Shown: piece after piece, positions 27,192 through 36,958 of the stretch
Layout: each line of letters opens with the position of its first letter
Numbering within the stretch: position 1 is the first letter of the stretch
From: G965222535 sp965222535
GTDB lineage: Bacteria > Pseudomonadota > Gammaproteobacteria > HK1
Assembly: GCA_965222535.1 (NCBI GenBank)
Contig: OZ244957.1
Coordinates: 124,001 to 188,000, forward strand
Length of the DNA: 64,000 nt
Direction: 5' to 3'
The notes under the pieces: generated by a model
The model's database searches: none
What the model was told of the DNA's origin: nothing
The model's input: the letters and a program-made list of their open reading frames with translations, nothing else
Made by a program: the position numbers and the translations under genes

Positions 27192-29561
27192 ATGGCATCT
27201 AAAAAAGACTTATCAGAAAGGGACATCTGTACCAAATACATCCAACCTGCTTTAGAAAAAGCAGGCTGGAACCCGCTGACCCAAATTCGGGAAGAAGTGT
27301 CTTTTACTGCGGGCCGCATCTATGTCAAAGGCAACCTCACAAGCCGTGGAAAACAAAAAAGAGCCGATTACATACTCTATTACAAGCCTAACATTCCTAT
27401 CGCCATCATTGAAGCCAAGGATAACCAGCATTCGCTAAATGCCGGCATTCAACAAGCCTTGAGCTACGCAAAGATTTTAGATATTCCCTCCGTCTATAGC
27501 AGCAATGGCGACGGCTTTTATGAACACGATCGGTGCCGTAGCAATGGAAGGATAGAAAAAGAGTTGGCGCTTGATGCGTTCCCTTCACCGCAAACGCTCT
27601 GGCAACGCTATAAAAAATACAGAGGCATCCAGACTGAAGAGCAAGAAAAAATCGCATCACAAGATTATTTCTTTGATGGCACTGGTCGAGCACCGCGCTA
27701 TTACCAGCAGATAGCCATCAACCGCAGCGTTGAAGCGATTGCTAAGGGACAGCACCGGGTGCTGCTTACAATGGCGACCGGCACCGGTAAAACCTACGCA
27801 GCATTTCAGATTATTCACCGTCTATGGAAGAGCAACACCAAGAAACGCATACTTTTTCTGGCAGACAGGAATGCACTGATAGACCAAACCAAGCGCGGGG
27901 ACTTTCGTCATTTTAAGGATAAAATGACGGTCATCCAACACAAGAGGATTGATAAATCCTACGAAATCTATCTTTCACTCTATCAGGGATTGACCAACTA
28001 TGACGACGGCGACAAAGACGCCTATCGTGAGTTCAGCCCAGGTTTTTTTGATTTAATTGTGATCGACGAATGCCACCGCGGCAGCGCCGCTGAAGACAGC
28101 GCATGGCGTGAAATTTTAAACTATTTCAGCAGTGCCACCCACATTGGTTTAACCGCCACGCCCAAAGAAACCGAAGCCATCTCCAGCAGCGAATACTTCG
28201 GTGACCCAATCTATATGTATTCGCTTAGACAAGGCATCCAAGACGGTTTTCTTGCGCCCTATAAAGTCTTGCGCGTCGGGTTAAATGTCGATCTGGAAGG
28301 CTGGCGACCTTCGCACGGTAAAACGGATAAACAGGGGTTACTGGTAGCAGACCGCATCTACAACCGCAAAGATTATGATACCCATCTGGTCATCGATGAA
28401 CGCACAAAAGCGGTCGCTCGGAGAGTCACAGAGTTCCTCAAGAAGACCAACCGCTTTGATAAAACCATCATCTTCTGTGTCGATATTGACCATGCCCAGC
28501 GCATGAGAAGCGCCATTGCTAACCAGAACAGCGACTTGATGGCGCGCAACAATAAGTTCGTGATGCAAATAACCGGTGATAATGATGAAGGAAAGATGGA
28601 GCTGGATAACTTCATCAACCCGGAAGAAAAATACCCGGTGGTCGCCACCACCTCCAAGCTCATGACCACGGGCGTCGACACGCAAACCTGCAAGATCATT
28701 GTTTTGGACAGCAACATCGGCTCCATGACCGAATTTAAACAGATCATCGGTCGCGGCACCCGCATCAATGAAGATTTCGGCAAAACTTTCTTTACCATTA
28801 TGGATTTTCGCAATGTGACTAATTTATTTGCCGACCCAGATTTCGACGGCGATCCGGTGGTCGTCAAAGAGATCGGGGCAGAAGATGAAATAGCGCCCGA
28901 TGACTTTGTAACCGACAGAGGCGGCAAGGAGGTCATTTTTGAGCTGCCTGAGCCGCCAAGCCTTATAGATGGCGGTGCTATCGTGGTTGAAGCGAGCGAG
29001 AAATACTACGTCAATGGCGTCAATGTCGCCATACTCAATGAGCGCATTCAATACCTCGATAGCAATGGTGATCTGATTATCGGCAGCCTGAAAGACTACA
29101 CCAAACAAAAAGTGCTGGAGAAATACCAATCACTCGATGGTTTTCTTAAGCGATGGAACAAGTGCGATAAAAAGCAGGCGATTATTGAAGAGTTTATGGC
29201 GCAAGGCATCGTCGTCGAGGATCTAAAAGAAGCGGTGAGTAAAGAGATGGATATTTTCGACCTCATCTGCCACACTGCTTTTGACCAACCACCGCTTACC
29301 CGCGCTGAACGGGTGAACCAAGTTAGAAAACGCGATTACTTCACTAAATACGGCACCCAAGCCCGCAACGTGTTAGACGCCTTGCTCGATAAATACGCCG
29401 ATGAAGGCATCGAAAACATCGAAGACATGAAAATACTGCAAGTCAATCCGCTGAACCAATTCGGTTCACCGATGGAGATTGTCGGACTGTTTGGCGGGAA
29501 GGCACAATACCAGAAGGCATTGACTGAGTTGGAACACGAGATTTATAAGGAGGTGGCGTGA
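27192..29561 (+). CDS. hsdR: HsdR, type I restriction enzyme motor/endonuclease subunit
   Basis: HsdR translocates and cuts unmodified DNA in the HsdR2M2S complex. The 789 residues resemble the EcoEI-type R subunit. An N-terminal PD-(D/E)XK nuclease region (ADYILYY...IAIIEAKD, about 59-77) precedes a superfamily 2 helicase with Walker A ATGTGKT (195-201) and DECH box (292-295). Downstream are LTATPKET, FCVDIDHAQRM and the IGRGTRINED motif VI. A C-terminal assembly domain follows. It is the first gene of a five-gene operon and overlaps the SIR2-like gene by four bases (GTGA). No frame defects are seen. Confidence 0.94.
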   Translation: MASKKDLSERDICTKYIQPALEKAGWNPLTQIREEVSFTAGRIYVKGNLTSRGKQKRADYILYYKPNIPIAIIEAKDNQHSLNAGIQQALSYAKILDIPSVYSSNGDGFYEHDRCRSNGRIEKELALDAFPSPQTLWQRYKKYRGIQTEEQEKIASQDYFFDGTGRAPRYYQQIAINRSVEAIAKGQHRVLLTMATGTGKTYAAFQIIHRLWKSNTKKRILFLADRNALIDQTKRGDFRHFKDKMTVIQHKRIDKSYEIYLSLYQGLTNYDDGDKDAYREFSPGFFDLIVIDECHRGSAAEDSAWREILNYFSSATHIGLTATPKETEAISSSEYFGDPIYMYSLRQGIQDGFLAPYKVLRVGLNVDLEGWRPSHGKTDKQGLLVADRIYNRKDYDTHLVIDERTKAVARRVTEFLKKTNRFDKTIIFCVDIDHAQRMRSAIANQNSDLMARNNKFVMQITGDNDEGKMELDNFINPEEKYPVVATTSKLMTTGVDTQTCKIIVLDSNIGSMTEFKQIIGRGTRINEDFGKTFFTIMDFRNVTNLFADPDFDGDPVVVKEIGAEDEIAPDDFVTDRGGKEVIFELPEPPSLIDGGAIVVEASEKYYVNGVNVAILNERIQYLDSNGDLIIGSLKDYTKQKVLEKYQSLDGFLKRWNKCDKKQAIIEEFMAQGIVVEDLKEAVSKEMDIFDLICHTAFDQPPLTRAERVNQVRKRDYFTKYGTQARNVLDALLDKYADEGIENIEDMKILQVNPLNQFGSPMEIVGLFGGKAQYQKALTELEHEIYKEVA

Positions 29562-30817
29562 TGGGAGAAAATATAGATAAAAAAATATCCTTTTATCAGG
29601 GGGCAAATGATTTATATAAAAATGAAAATGAAAATGAAATTATAGAAAAAATAAAGAAAAAAATTGCTTCACTTTCCAATGTGAAAAATATCAATTTTTT
29701 ATTAGGTTCTGGGACAAGCGCAAAATCTATACCAACGATGAAAAAAATGCAAGAAGATATACAAAAAAGTATTAATAAAAATAAACTATGTGAAGAACAA
29801 AAAACCTTGTTTAATAGTATAAACAATGATAATTTAGAAAAAAAATTAGAGATATTATATGCAAAAAAATATTATTTAGAAGGTATAAAAAAACAAACTT
29901 CTAACGGAGAAAATACTTCAAATGAACTTGATGTTGTAGAGAATCTTATTAAATGTATAGAAGAAAAAATGTTTGAAAAAATAAATGTGCATTTTCCAAC
30001 TGAAGAAACCGAAAAAACCGAAGAAACAGAAGAAGTTAAAAAAGTTAAAGAAACATTAGAGTTGTATAAAATATTCTATCAAAAAGTAACACTAAGAAAT
30101 AAAGATCTTTCGCGAACAAATATTTTTACAACTAACGCTGACCTGTTTAATGAAAAAGCATTAGATGCTATTAATATAAACTTTAATACTGGATTCAGTA
30201 GTGGGCTTGAAAGAATATTTAATCCTGCTAGATTTCATTATACTTTTTCAAAAAAAATAGATGCTAATTTAGAAAAGTTTGAACCATTAGAAAATATGGT
30301 TTATCTGTATAAACTACATGGTTCCATTAATTGGATTAAAAAAGAAGGTTCTTCGCTATTTGATATTCAAGAAATAACTGTTCCTTCAAAAAAAGACACA
30401 AACCACATATTGATTTACCCAACACCTTTAAAACAATACCAAAGTTTAAGCACACCATACTCTGATTTAATTAGAGAATTTCAAACAAAATTAAATTTAC
30501 CTAACTCTGTGTTATTTATTATTGGTTTCAGTTTTAGTGATGATCATATAAACAATATTATATATCGTTCAATGGCTTCTAATTCATCTATCTCTATTGT
30601 GATTTTTGGAGAACATTCAAAATGTCCACTCGTAAGCATCAAAGATAATAGAATTTGTAGAATTTTTGGTGAAGAAGAAAAAAAAGAAATTCATTATTTT
30701 GAATATATTGTTAAGAATATTTTACCAAATTTAGAAGAAAATAAAGAAGAAATAATATTAAAAGAATTCTCAAATTCACTCTCAAATGCACTAGAAAATG
30801 TAAAGAAAAATATATGA
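29558..30817 (+). CDS. SIR2-domain defence protein, likely NAD-degrading effector
   Basis: The 419-residue protein has the features of bacterial SIR2 defence domains. The NAD-binding FLLGSGTS is at 47-54, NADLFNEKALD at 193-203, the putative catalytic His254 in YKLHGSINW, and the C-terminal FIIGFSFSDDHINNII at 320-335. Residues 60-170 are highly charged and probably helical. The start is GTG at 29558 inside the end of hsdR (or ATG at 29561). The gene is strikingly AT-rich compared with hsdR and hsdM. It overlaps the HerA gene by four bases. In known SIR2-HerA systems the SIR2 subunit depletes NAD+ on infection; that role here is inferred. Confidence 0.85.
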   Translation: MMGENIDKKISFYQGANDLYKNENENEIIEKIKKKIASLSNVKNINFLLGSGTSAKSIPTMKKMQEDIQKSINKNKLCEEQKTLFNSINNDNLEKKLEILYAKKYYLEGIKKQTSNGENTSNELDVVENLIKCIEEKMFEKINVHFPTEETEKTEETEEVKKVKETLELYKIFYQKVTLRNKDLSRTNIFTTNADLFNEKALDAININFNTGFSSGLERIFNPARFHYTFSKKIDANLEKFEPLENMVYLYKLHGSINWIKKEGSSLFDIQEITVPSKKDTNHILIYPTPLKQYQSLSTPYSDLIREFQTKLNLPNSVLFIIGFSFSDDHINNIIYRSMASNSSISIVIFGEHSKCPLVSIKDNRICRIFGEEEKKEIHYFEYIVKNILPNLEENKEEIILKEFSNSLSNALENVKKNI

Positions 30818-32814
30818 AAATAGGCAAACTTACTTCTATTAATTATAATCAACTTAAGGTTAAAATTTCTTCAGAAATTCGCGGAGGTTCAGTTAATCTC
30901 AGCGGTGAGATTTATCATTTTGGAAATATAGGTAGTTATTTAAAAATAACTAATGCAATAGAAGAAGTTATAATTTGTGAAGTAATATCAATATTTGATT
31001 TAGATATTCATCAAGAAAGAATTTCGTTTGATATTGAAAGTAATAGAGAGCTTTTACTCAAGCCCATTGGAACTATTGATAAGGAGAAAAAATTTAAATT
31101 AGGTGTAGGTGTATTTCCTAGTTTGTATAGTGATGTAAGTATTGTTACTTATGATGACATGGAGATAATTTTACATATAAATAAAAATGATAAAAATGAT
31201 AAAATTCATAAATCCTTTTTTTTAGGAACAAGTAAAAATTTAATCAACTATCGTATTGATATTAGTATAGATAATTTTTTCAATATTCACTCAGCTGTTT
31301 TGGGAAATACGGGAAGTGGAAAATCAAATACTATTGCTCATATTATTCAGGAAATTCATAAAAAAACATGCTATGATGCTATAGGATCAAGAATTCTTAT
31401 TTTTGATGTTAATGGTGAATATCAACAAGCATTTAAGAATAATACTAATGAAAATATCACCATAAAATTTTACAAACCTAATATTACAGATGCTACAGAT
31501 GCTACAGATGCTACAGATGCTACAGATGCTACAGATGCTACAGATGCTACAGATGCTACAGATAATTATACACCATTTTATTTACCCCATTTTTTGATGT
31601 CGTTGAATGAGTGGAGTGCTTTTTTACTAGCAACCGAAGCAACACAAAGACCTTTTTGGGATAAAGTGCTACAAGAAAGCTATCGATTTTATAGTATTGC
31701 TAATTCAGATGATAACAAATATCGCAAAAAAATAATGAATTATTTGAAATATAGAATATGTAACATGGTGTATAGTGCATTACGACTAGCTGATACTGAC
31801 ACAGCAAGAATAACCACCGCTGCTGGCATTCTAGGTAGCATAGTAAATATTATTAAAAACGATTCGAAACTTAAAAATGCTTTAGAAGAACTAGTAAAAG
31901 AAATTACTCCATTACAAAATGCTTGCCAAATTAGCTTTGGTCAAAATAAAAATAATTTAGAAAAAAAAACTAAAACACTAAATGATACTGTTGACTATAA
32001 AGAAGTTCAAGAAATTTTGGATTCTAAAATCAAGAGTGGACAATTTTTTGATTACGGATTTTTAAAGATAGCTACTGATCTTGTTTTATTAGAAGAAGAC
32101 GCACGTGGAAATAAACAAATTAGAAACTATACTGCAACTATGCTTACAAGATTAGATTATTTTTTAGAAAATCCAGATTGTGAATTTATGCGAAAAAATG
32201 AAAAAGATATTAAATCTAATACATGCTACTTGAAAAATTTTTGGAGCAATCCAGATAAGACAACAAACCATCAGTTAGTTATCATTGATACTAGTGAGTT
32301 AAGTCCAGATGTTTTAGAAATACTAACTAGCGTTATTTCGAGATTGTTTTTTGATGAAAGAAAAAAATTACTAGGTGACAAACGCAGAGAACAACCAATA
32401 CATTTGATTTTAGATGAAGCTCATAGATATATTAAAAAATATTATAACTATTTATTACCAGAAAATATTTTTGAAAAAATTGCTCGTGAAGGTCGGAAAT
32501 ATTCACTTTATTTGCTTGTATCTTCTCAAAGACCTTCAGAATTATCTGATACAGTGCTTTCACAATGTGCTAATTTTATTATTCATAGAATTCAAAATGA
32601 AAAAGATATGCGATATACACAAGCTATACTTCCGTATTTCTCAGAAGATTTTACTAATAAAATCAAGCAATCAATCCCTGGCGAAGCATTAGTTTTTGGA
32701 CACTGTGTTTCAATACCACTTCATATTAAAATACCTCAAGCAAATCCAGAGCCAAATAGCAAAAATTGTAATATTCCAGAAGAATGGTTTAAAGAAAAAA
32801 ATACCCCCCCATGA
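30814..32814 (+). CDS. HerA-type hexameric ATPase (SIR2-HerA partner)
   Basis: This 666-residue protein belongs to the HerA/FtsK-like ATPases. An N-terminal HAS-barrel-like region (1-130) is followed by Walker A GNTGSGKS (164-171), FDVNGEY (197-203), a Walker B LILDEAH near 531-537, and VSSQRPSELSDTVLSQCANF, a hallmark of HerA. A nine-base tandem repeat inserts a (Thr-Asp-Ala)8 run at 225-248, right after the FDVNGEY strand. No NurA nuclease gene is adjacent; instead the partner is SIR2. AT-rich like the SIR2 gene. It overlaps both neighbours by four bases. Confidence 0.87.
   Translation: MKIGKLTSINYNQLKVKISSEIRGGSVNLSGEIYHFGNIGSYLKITNAIEEVIICEVISIFDLDIHQERISFDIESNRELLLKPIGTIDKEKKFKLGVGVFPSLYSDVSIVTYDDMEIILHINKNDKNDKIHKSFFLGTSKNLINYRIDISIDNFFNIHSAVLGNTGSGKSNTIAHIIQEIHKKTCYDAIGSRILIFDVNGEYQQAFKNNTNENITIKFYKPNITDATDATDATDATDATDATDATDATDNYTPFYLPHFLMSLNEWSAFLLATEATQRPFWDKVLQESYRFYSIANSDDNKYRKKIMNYLKYRICNMVYSALRLADTDTARITTAAGILGSIVNIIKNDSKLKNALEELVKEITPLQNACQISFGQNKNNLEKKTKTLNDTVDYKEVQEILDSKIKSGQFFDYGFLKIATDLVLLEEDARGNKQIRNYTATMLTRLDYFLENPDCEFMRKNEKDIKSNTCYLKNFWSNPDKTTNHQLVIIDTSELSPDVLEILTSVISRLFFDERKKLLGDKRREQPIHLILDEAHRYIKKYYNYLLPENIFEKIAREGRKYSLYLLVSSQRPSELSDTVLSQCANFIIHRIQNEKDMRYTQAILPYFSEDFTNKIKQSIPGEALVFGHCVSIPLHIKIPQANPEPNSKNCNIPEEWFKEKNTPP
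31486..31563 (+). repeat. 9-bp tandem repeat inside the HerA gene
   Basis: ACAGATGCT is repeated eight times without error (31486-31557), followed by a partial unit ACAGAT. Because the unit is three codons, changes in copy number would alter the protein length (Thr-Asp-Ala units) without shifting the frame. Confidence 0.97.
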
Positions 32815-34235
32815 CCAACGTCGCCTCCATCGTTAAATCTGCGCGGAATATCATGCGCCAGGATATAGGCACCGGCAGTGATGAACTGCGGATCCTGCAA
32901 CTGGGCTGGATGCTGTTTCTCAAGATCTTCAGCGACAAAGACAAAGAGCTAGAGCTGATTGAGGATGGGTATCTCTCTCCCATTCCTGAAGGATTGCGCT
33001 GGGAAGCATGGGCCGGCGATGATGAAGGCATGACCGGTGATGCACTGCTGCAATTTGTTGATCAAACCCTATTCCCAAAGCTCGCCAATACGGGCCTGTT
33101 CACAACAAACAAGCGCGCCTTGCTGGTACATGAAGTGTTTGACAACAACCACAACTACATGAAATCAGGCATTCACCTGCGCCAAGTGATTAACAAACTC
33201 AACCAGATTGACTTCAATAACAGCAAAGACAAGCAGCTATTTGGTCAGATCTACGAAACCTTTCTGGGTGAACTGCAAAGCGCCGGCACCTTGGGAGAGT
33301 TCTATACACCGCGTGCCATTACCGATCTGCTGGTCGCATTGACGGATCCCCAGCATGGCGAGACAGTGCTTGACCCAGCCTGTGGTACCGGCGGCTATCT
33401 CACCGCAGCCATAGAGCATCTCAAAGCCAGTGCCGGAACCGTTGCCGAGCGTGATGCCATTGGCGAGAACGTGATCGGCTGGGAATACAAGCCCCTGCCG
33501 TATCTTTTAGGCAACACTAACCTGATCCTGCACGACATCAACCTGCCCAGCATCCGCTACGATGATTCGCTGGCGAAGCCACTGACGGAATACCGCCACA
33601 AAGATCGCGTCGATCTGATACTCGCTAATCCTCCGTTTGGCGGGGTAGTCTCCAACAATAATGAAAACAATTTTCCGCAAACGTACCGTACCAAGGAATC
33701 AGCCGATTTATTTTTAATCCTGATGATCCACCTGCTTAAAAGCGGTGGTAGAGCCGCAATCGTGCTACCCGATGGATCACTGACAGGCGATGGCGTAAAA
33801 CAGCGCATTCGTAAAAAGCTGTTAGAGGACTGCAATCTGCACACCATCATCCGTTTGCCTAATTCGGTCTTCCAGCCCTATGCCTCGGTTGCCACCAATC
33901 TGTTATTTTTTACCAAGGGTGAAGCCACACAACATATTTGGTATTACGAGCACAAACTACCCGAAGGCTACAAAGCCTATTCTAAGACCAAGCCGATCCA
34001 ACTGGCTGAATTTGACCCGCTCAGGCAGTGGTGGAATAACCGCGAGAGCAACCAGCAGGCATGGCAGGTGGATCTAGAAAGCATCAAAGCCAGTGGCTAC
34101 AATCTCGATATTAAAAACCCACATCAGCCCGCAGAGGAAAAACAGCACAGCAGTAGCGAGTTGCTGGGCTTATTGCACCAATCCTTTGCCAAGGGCGATG
34201 AACTGCTGGAACAGTTGCGAAAGGAGTTGGTGTAG
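32811..34235 (+). CDS. hsdM: HsdM, type I DNA methyltransferase subunit
   Basis: HsdM methylates adenine as part of the type I complex. The 474 residues contain an N-terminal helical domain (IMRQDIGTGSDELRILQLGWMLFLKIF), a SAM-binding motif DPACGTGGYL (188-197) and the catalytic NPPF (273-276). GTLGEFYTPR precedes motif I. It overlaps the HerA gene by four bases and hsdS by one base. Composition matches hsdR rather than the two genes between them, suggesting that SIR2-HerA was inserted into an existing hsd operon. Confidence 0.95.
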   Translation: MTNVASIVKSARNIMRQDIGTGSDELRILQLGWMLFLKIFSDKDKELELIEDGYLSPIPEGLRWEAWAGDDEGMTGDALLQFVDQTLFPKLANTGLFTTNKRALLVHEVFDNNHNYMKSGIHLRQVINKLNQIDFNNSKDKQLFGQIYETFLGELQSAGTLGEFYTPRAITDLLVALTDPQHGETVLDPACGTGGYLTAAIEHLKASAGTVAERDAIGENVIGWEYKPLPYLLGNTNLILHDINLPSIRYDDSLAKPLTEYRHKDRVDLILANPPFGGVVSNNNENNFPQTYRTKESADLFLILMIHLLKSGGRAAIVLPDGSLTGDGVKQRIRKKLLEDCNLHTIIRLPNSVFQPYASVATNLLFFTKGEATQHIWYYEHKLPEGYKAYSKTKPIQLAEFDPLRQWWNNRESNQQAWQVDLESIKASGYNLDIKNPHQPAEEKQHSSSELLGLLHQSFAKGDELLEQLRKELV

Positions 34236-35590
34236 TGGGAAGTTGGAAATTGATTAGACTTGGCGACATTATGACTGAAAGCAAGATAGGATCGCCTTCG
34301 CCAAGTATAGAGATGAGAATCAGGGTACTACTTAATACAAAAGGGGTTATCAAAAGACCAAATAAAAATGAAAAGAAAAGTGTAACAAAATATTTTACCC
34401 GGAAGAAAGGTCAATTTATCTATGGAAAACAAAATATACATAAAGGAGCATTTGGAGTAATACCAGATGAATTAGATGGTTTTGAGAGCACTTCTGATTT
34501 GCCGGCCTTTGATGTTGATGAAAATTGCTTGCCTATTTGGATTGATTATTATTTTAAGCAAGATTTATTCTATTTTAATTTAGTTAAAATTGCTAGAGGG
34601 GTAGCTACAAAGCGAGTGCAGCCAAAGGAATTATTAAATATAAAAATTCCTTTACCATCAATTGAAGAACAGCAGAATACAATTAAACATTTTAAAAGTA
34701 TTGAAACAGAAGATGCAGAGTTAAAACGGGAACTCACTCACCAGCAAACCCTACTGAAAAAACTTCATCAGCAGCTATTACAAGAAGCCATTCAAGGCAA
34801 ACTCACGGCTGACTGGCGCAAACAAAACCCGAACACAGAACCTGCCAGTGAATTGCTCAAGCGCATCCAGACAGAAAAAGCACAACTGATTAAAGACAAA
34901 AAAATAAAAAACCAAAAGCCGCTGCCGCCGATTAACGAAGAAGAAAAACCATTTGAACTGCCTGATGGATGGGTGTGGTGCCGGTTGGGAGAAATTATCA
35001 ATTTAATAACAGATGGCACTCATCACACACCTACATACACAAAGAACGGTATCCCTTTTTTATCTGTAAAAGATATTGCTCACAGAAAAATTGATTTTTC
35101 CAACACTCGTTATATATCTTCTCAAGAACATTCTAAATTGATAAAAAGATGCAACCCTGAATATGGAGATTTATTACTAACCAAAGTTGGAACAACTGGC
35201 ATAGCAAAAGTTGTTGATACAAAAGAGGTATTTAGTATATTTGTTAGTGTTGCTTTACTAAAATTCACCAAAGATTATATCTATAACTATTTCTTAGAAA
35301 ATCTATTAAATGCCCCTCATGTAAAGAAGCAATCTGCTCAAGGAACAAAGGGAATGGGAAATAAAAATTTAGTTATAAAAACAATCAGTAACTTTGCTAT
35401 TCCCCTCCCCCCACTTGCCGAACAGCAAGCCATCGTCACCAAAGTCGAAAAACTGCTCACCCTCTGCGATCAACTGGAAGCCCGCGTCAGCCAAAACCAA
35501 CGCCATGCCGCAGCACTGATGCAGGCGGTATTAAGAGAAGCCTTCACCCAGCGCAACTCACCCTCACTACAGGCGGCAGCAAATGCCTAA
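34235..35590 (+). CDS. hsdS: HsdS, type I specificity subunit
   Basis: HsdS holds two target recognition domains that define the bipartite DNA site. TRD1 spans about residues 1-150 and TRD2 about 245-395. Each is followed by a conserved helical spacer (HQQLLQEAIQGKLTADWRKQ near 175-194; ALMQAVLREAFTQ at the end). Both TRDs are AT-rich while the spacers are GC-richer, a mosaic typical of domain shuffling. The start GTG at 34235 uses the last base of the hsdM stop. The target sequence cannot be predicted. Confidence 0.92.
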   Translation: MGSWKLIRLGDIMTESKIGSPSPSIEMRIRVLLNTKGVIKRPNKNEKKSVTKYFTRKKGQFIYGKQNIHKGAFGVIPDELDGFESTSDLPAFDVDENCLPIWIDYYFKQDLFYFNLVKIARGVATKRVQPKELLNIKIPLPSIEEQQNTIKHFKSIETEDAELKRELTHQQTLLKKLHQQLLQEAIQGKLTADWRKQNPNTEPASELLKRIQTEKAQLIKDKKIKNQKPLPPINEEEKPFELPDGWVWCRLGEIINLITDGTHHTPTYTKNGIPFLSVKDIAHRKIDFSNTRYISSQEHSKLIKRCNPEYGDLLLTKVGTTGIAKVVDTKEVFSIFVSVALLKFTKDYIYNYFLENLLNAPHVKKQSAQGTKGMGNKNLVIKTISNFAIPLPPLAEQQAIVTKVEKLLTLCDQLEARVSQNQRHAAALMQAVLREAFTQRNSPSLQAAANA

Positions 35591-35614
35591 CCCCGCCGGC
35601 AGTACCCATACATC

Positions 35615-35656
35615 GGCACCTCGAAATACTAGCGAAGCTGGGTTTTCGAGGGGCCC
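35615..35656. repeat. family A terminal hairpin alone
   Basis: GGCACCTCGAAA pairs with TTTCGAGGGGCC (one mismatch) around a CTAGCGAAGCTGGG loop region. It lies just downstream of hsdS in the convergent gap to dusA and could act as a terminator or be a leftover element end. Confidence 0.7.
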
Positions 35657-35814
35657 TCATGGGACTTGGAGATACAACGCCACTACCTAGGCGAGGCATA
35701 ACACATCTTCGGGAGCGTTCAACGGGAAACGCTGCGAACCCATTCCAAATCACGCTCCCGGCGAGTTAGCACTGGCCTGCATAAAGCTCAGGATCAGCGC
35801 TGCCGGTGCACCGT

Positions 35815-36855
35815 TTACAGCGCCTGCTGCAAACGGTGGCAAAGCGCGTCGATCTCGTGGTTGCCGGCGCTCAACAGCGCGCGACGCCAGTAGCGCGCAT
35901 CGGGTTGATGGTGAAAAAGCCCCAGCAGATGGCGCGTGATGTGATGCACCGGCACCCCGCCAGCGACTTGGCGGTAAAGATAGGGGAGCATTTCAGCGAT
36001 CACTTGGGCGCGACAAGGCGGTTGCGTAGTTGCACTGAACACGCGGCGATCGGCATCAACCAACAACCACGGTTGGCGGTATGCAGCGCGCCCGATCATT
36101 GCGCCATCAACCGCTGTAAGGTGCGCAAGCGCCTCGTCGAGGCTTTGCAACCCCCCGTTAATGACGATCTCAAGCGTCGGAAAATCACCTTTCAACGCAT
36201 GCACATCGGCATAACGCAATGGCGGCAAGGTGCGGTTTTCTTTGGGGCTAAGGCCGCTCAACCAGGCTTTGCGCGCATGGACTGCAAAGCTCCGGCATCC
36301 GGCGCTGGCTACGGTAGCAATAAAACTGACCAACTGCGGGTAGCTATCAGCGTTATCAATACCAATGCGGCATTTGACCGTGATTGGCAACGCAACCACC
36401 GCCTGCATTGCGGCGACGCAGTCACCTACGAGCGCCGGCGTTGCCATTAGGCAAGCCCCGAAATGCCCTGATTTGACCTTCAAGCTGGGACAGCCAATAT
36501 TCAGGTTGATCTCATCGTAACCATAATCAGCACCAATCCGCGCCGCTTCAGCGAGCACCAGCGGATCACTGCCACCGAGCTGCAGGGCAAGCGGGCGTTC
36601 CTCGGCGGCGCAAGCCAAAAAGCGCTCGCGGTTGCCGTGGACGATGGCCTGCGCCACCACCATTTCGCTATAGAGCAACGTGCGCTTTGTCAGGCAGCGC
36701 ATGAAATAGCGATAATGGCGATCGGTACACCCCATCATCGGAGCGATACTCAAACGCCGATCGAGCCCTGTAGGGGTTTGCCGCCAAGCCGCTGTCGCTG
36801 TCGCCGTTGCCGTTGCCGTTACCGCTTTGCGCCGCGGCTGTGCTAGGCTGCTCAT
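35815..36855 (-). CDS. dusA: tRNA-dihydrouridine synthase A
   Basis: This FMN enzyme reduces uridine in the tRNA D-loop. The 346 residues contain LSIAPMMGCTDRHYRYFMR, YSEMVVAQAI, DEINLNIGCPSLKVKSGHFGACLM with the catalytic Cys, and TVKCRIGID. The N-terminus has a low-complexity Ala-Thr run encoded by a short hexamer-like repeat; the conserved part begins near residue 34, so a later start is possible. Divergent repeat-rich DNA is absent here; tatD follows on the same strand, 103 bases upstream. Confidence 0.9.
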   Translation of the reverse strand: MSSLAQPRRKAVTATATATATAAWRQTPTGLDRRLSIAPMMGCTDRHYRYFMRCLTKRTLLYSEMVVAQAIVHGNRERFLACAAEERPLALQLGGSDPLVLAEAARIGADYGYDEINLNIGCPSLKVKSGHFGACLMATPALVGDCVAAMQAVVALPITVKCRIGIDNADSYPQLVSFIATVASAGCRSFAVHARKAWLSGLSPKENRTLPPLRYADVHALKGDFPTLEIVINGGLQSLDEALAHLTAVDGAMIGRAAYRQPWLLVDADRRVFSATTQPPCRAQVIAEMLPYLYRQVAGGVPVHHITRHLLGLFHHQPDARYWRRALLSAGNHEIDALCHRLQQAL

Positions 36856-36958
36856 TATCGCCGCTGATCCGATAGCCTTATTGCCCTGATGCGATTGCCT
36901 AGTGCGCCGCTCAGCTTACGTGGCAGCCAGCAGCAAGCGCGCTTAGTTGAGCACTTGG

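Noticed and set aside
31486..31563. Phase-variable on/off switch
   Set aside because: The unit is 9 bases, so slippage keeps the frame; it can vary length but not switch the gene off.
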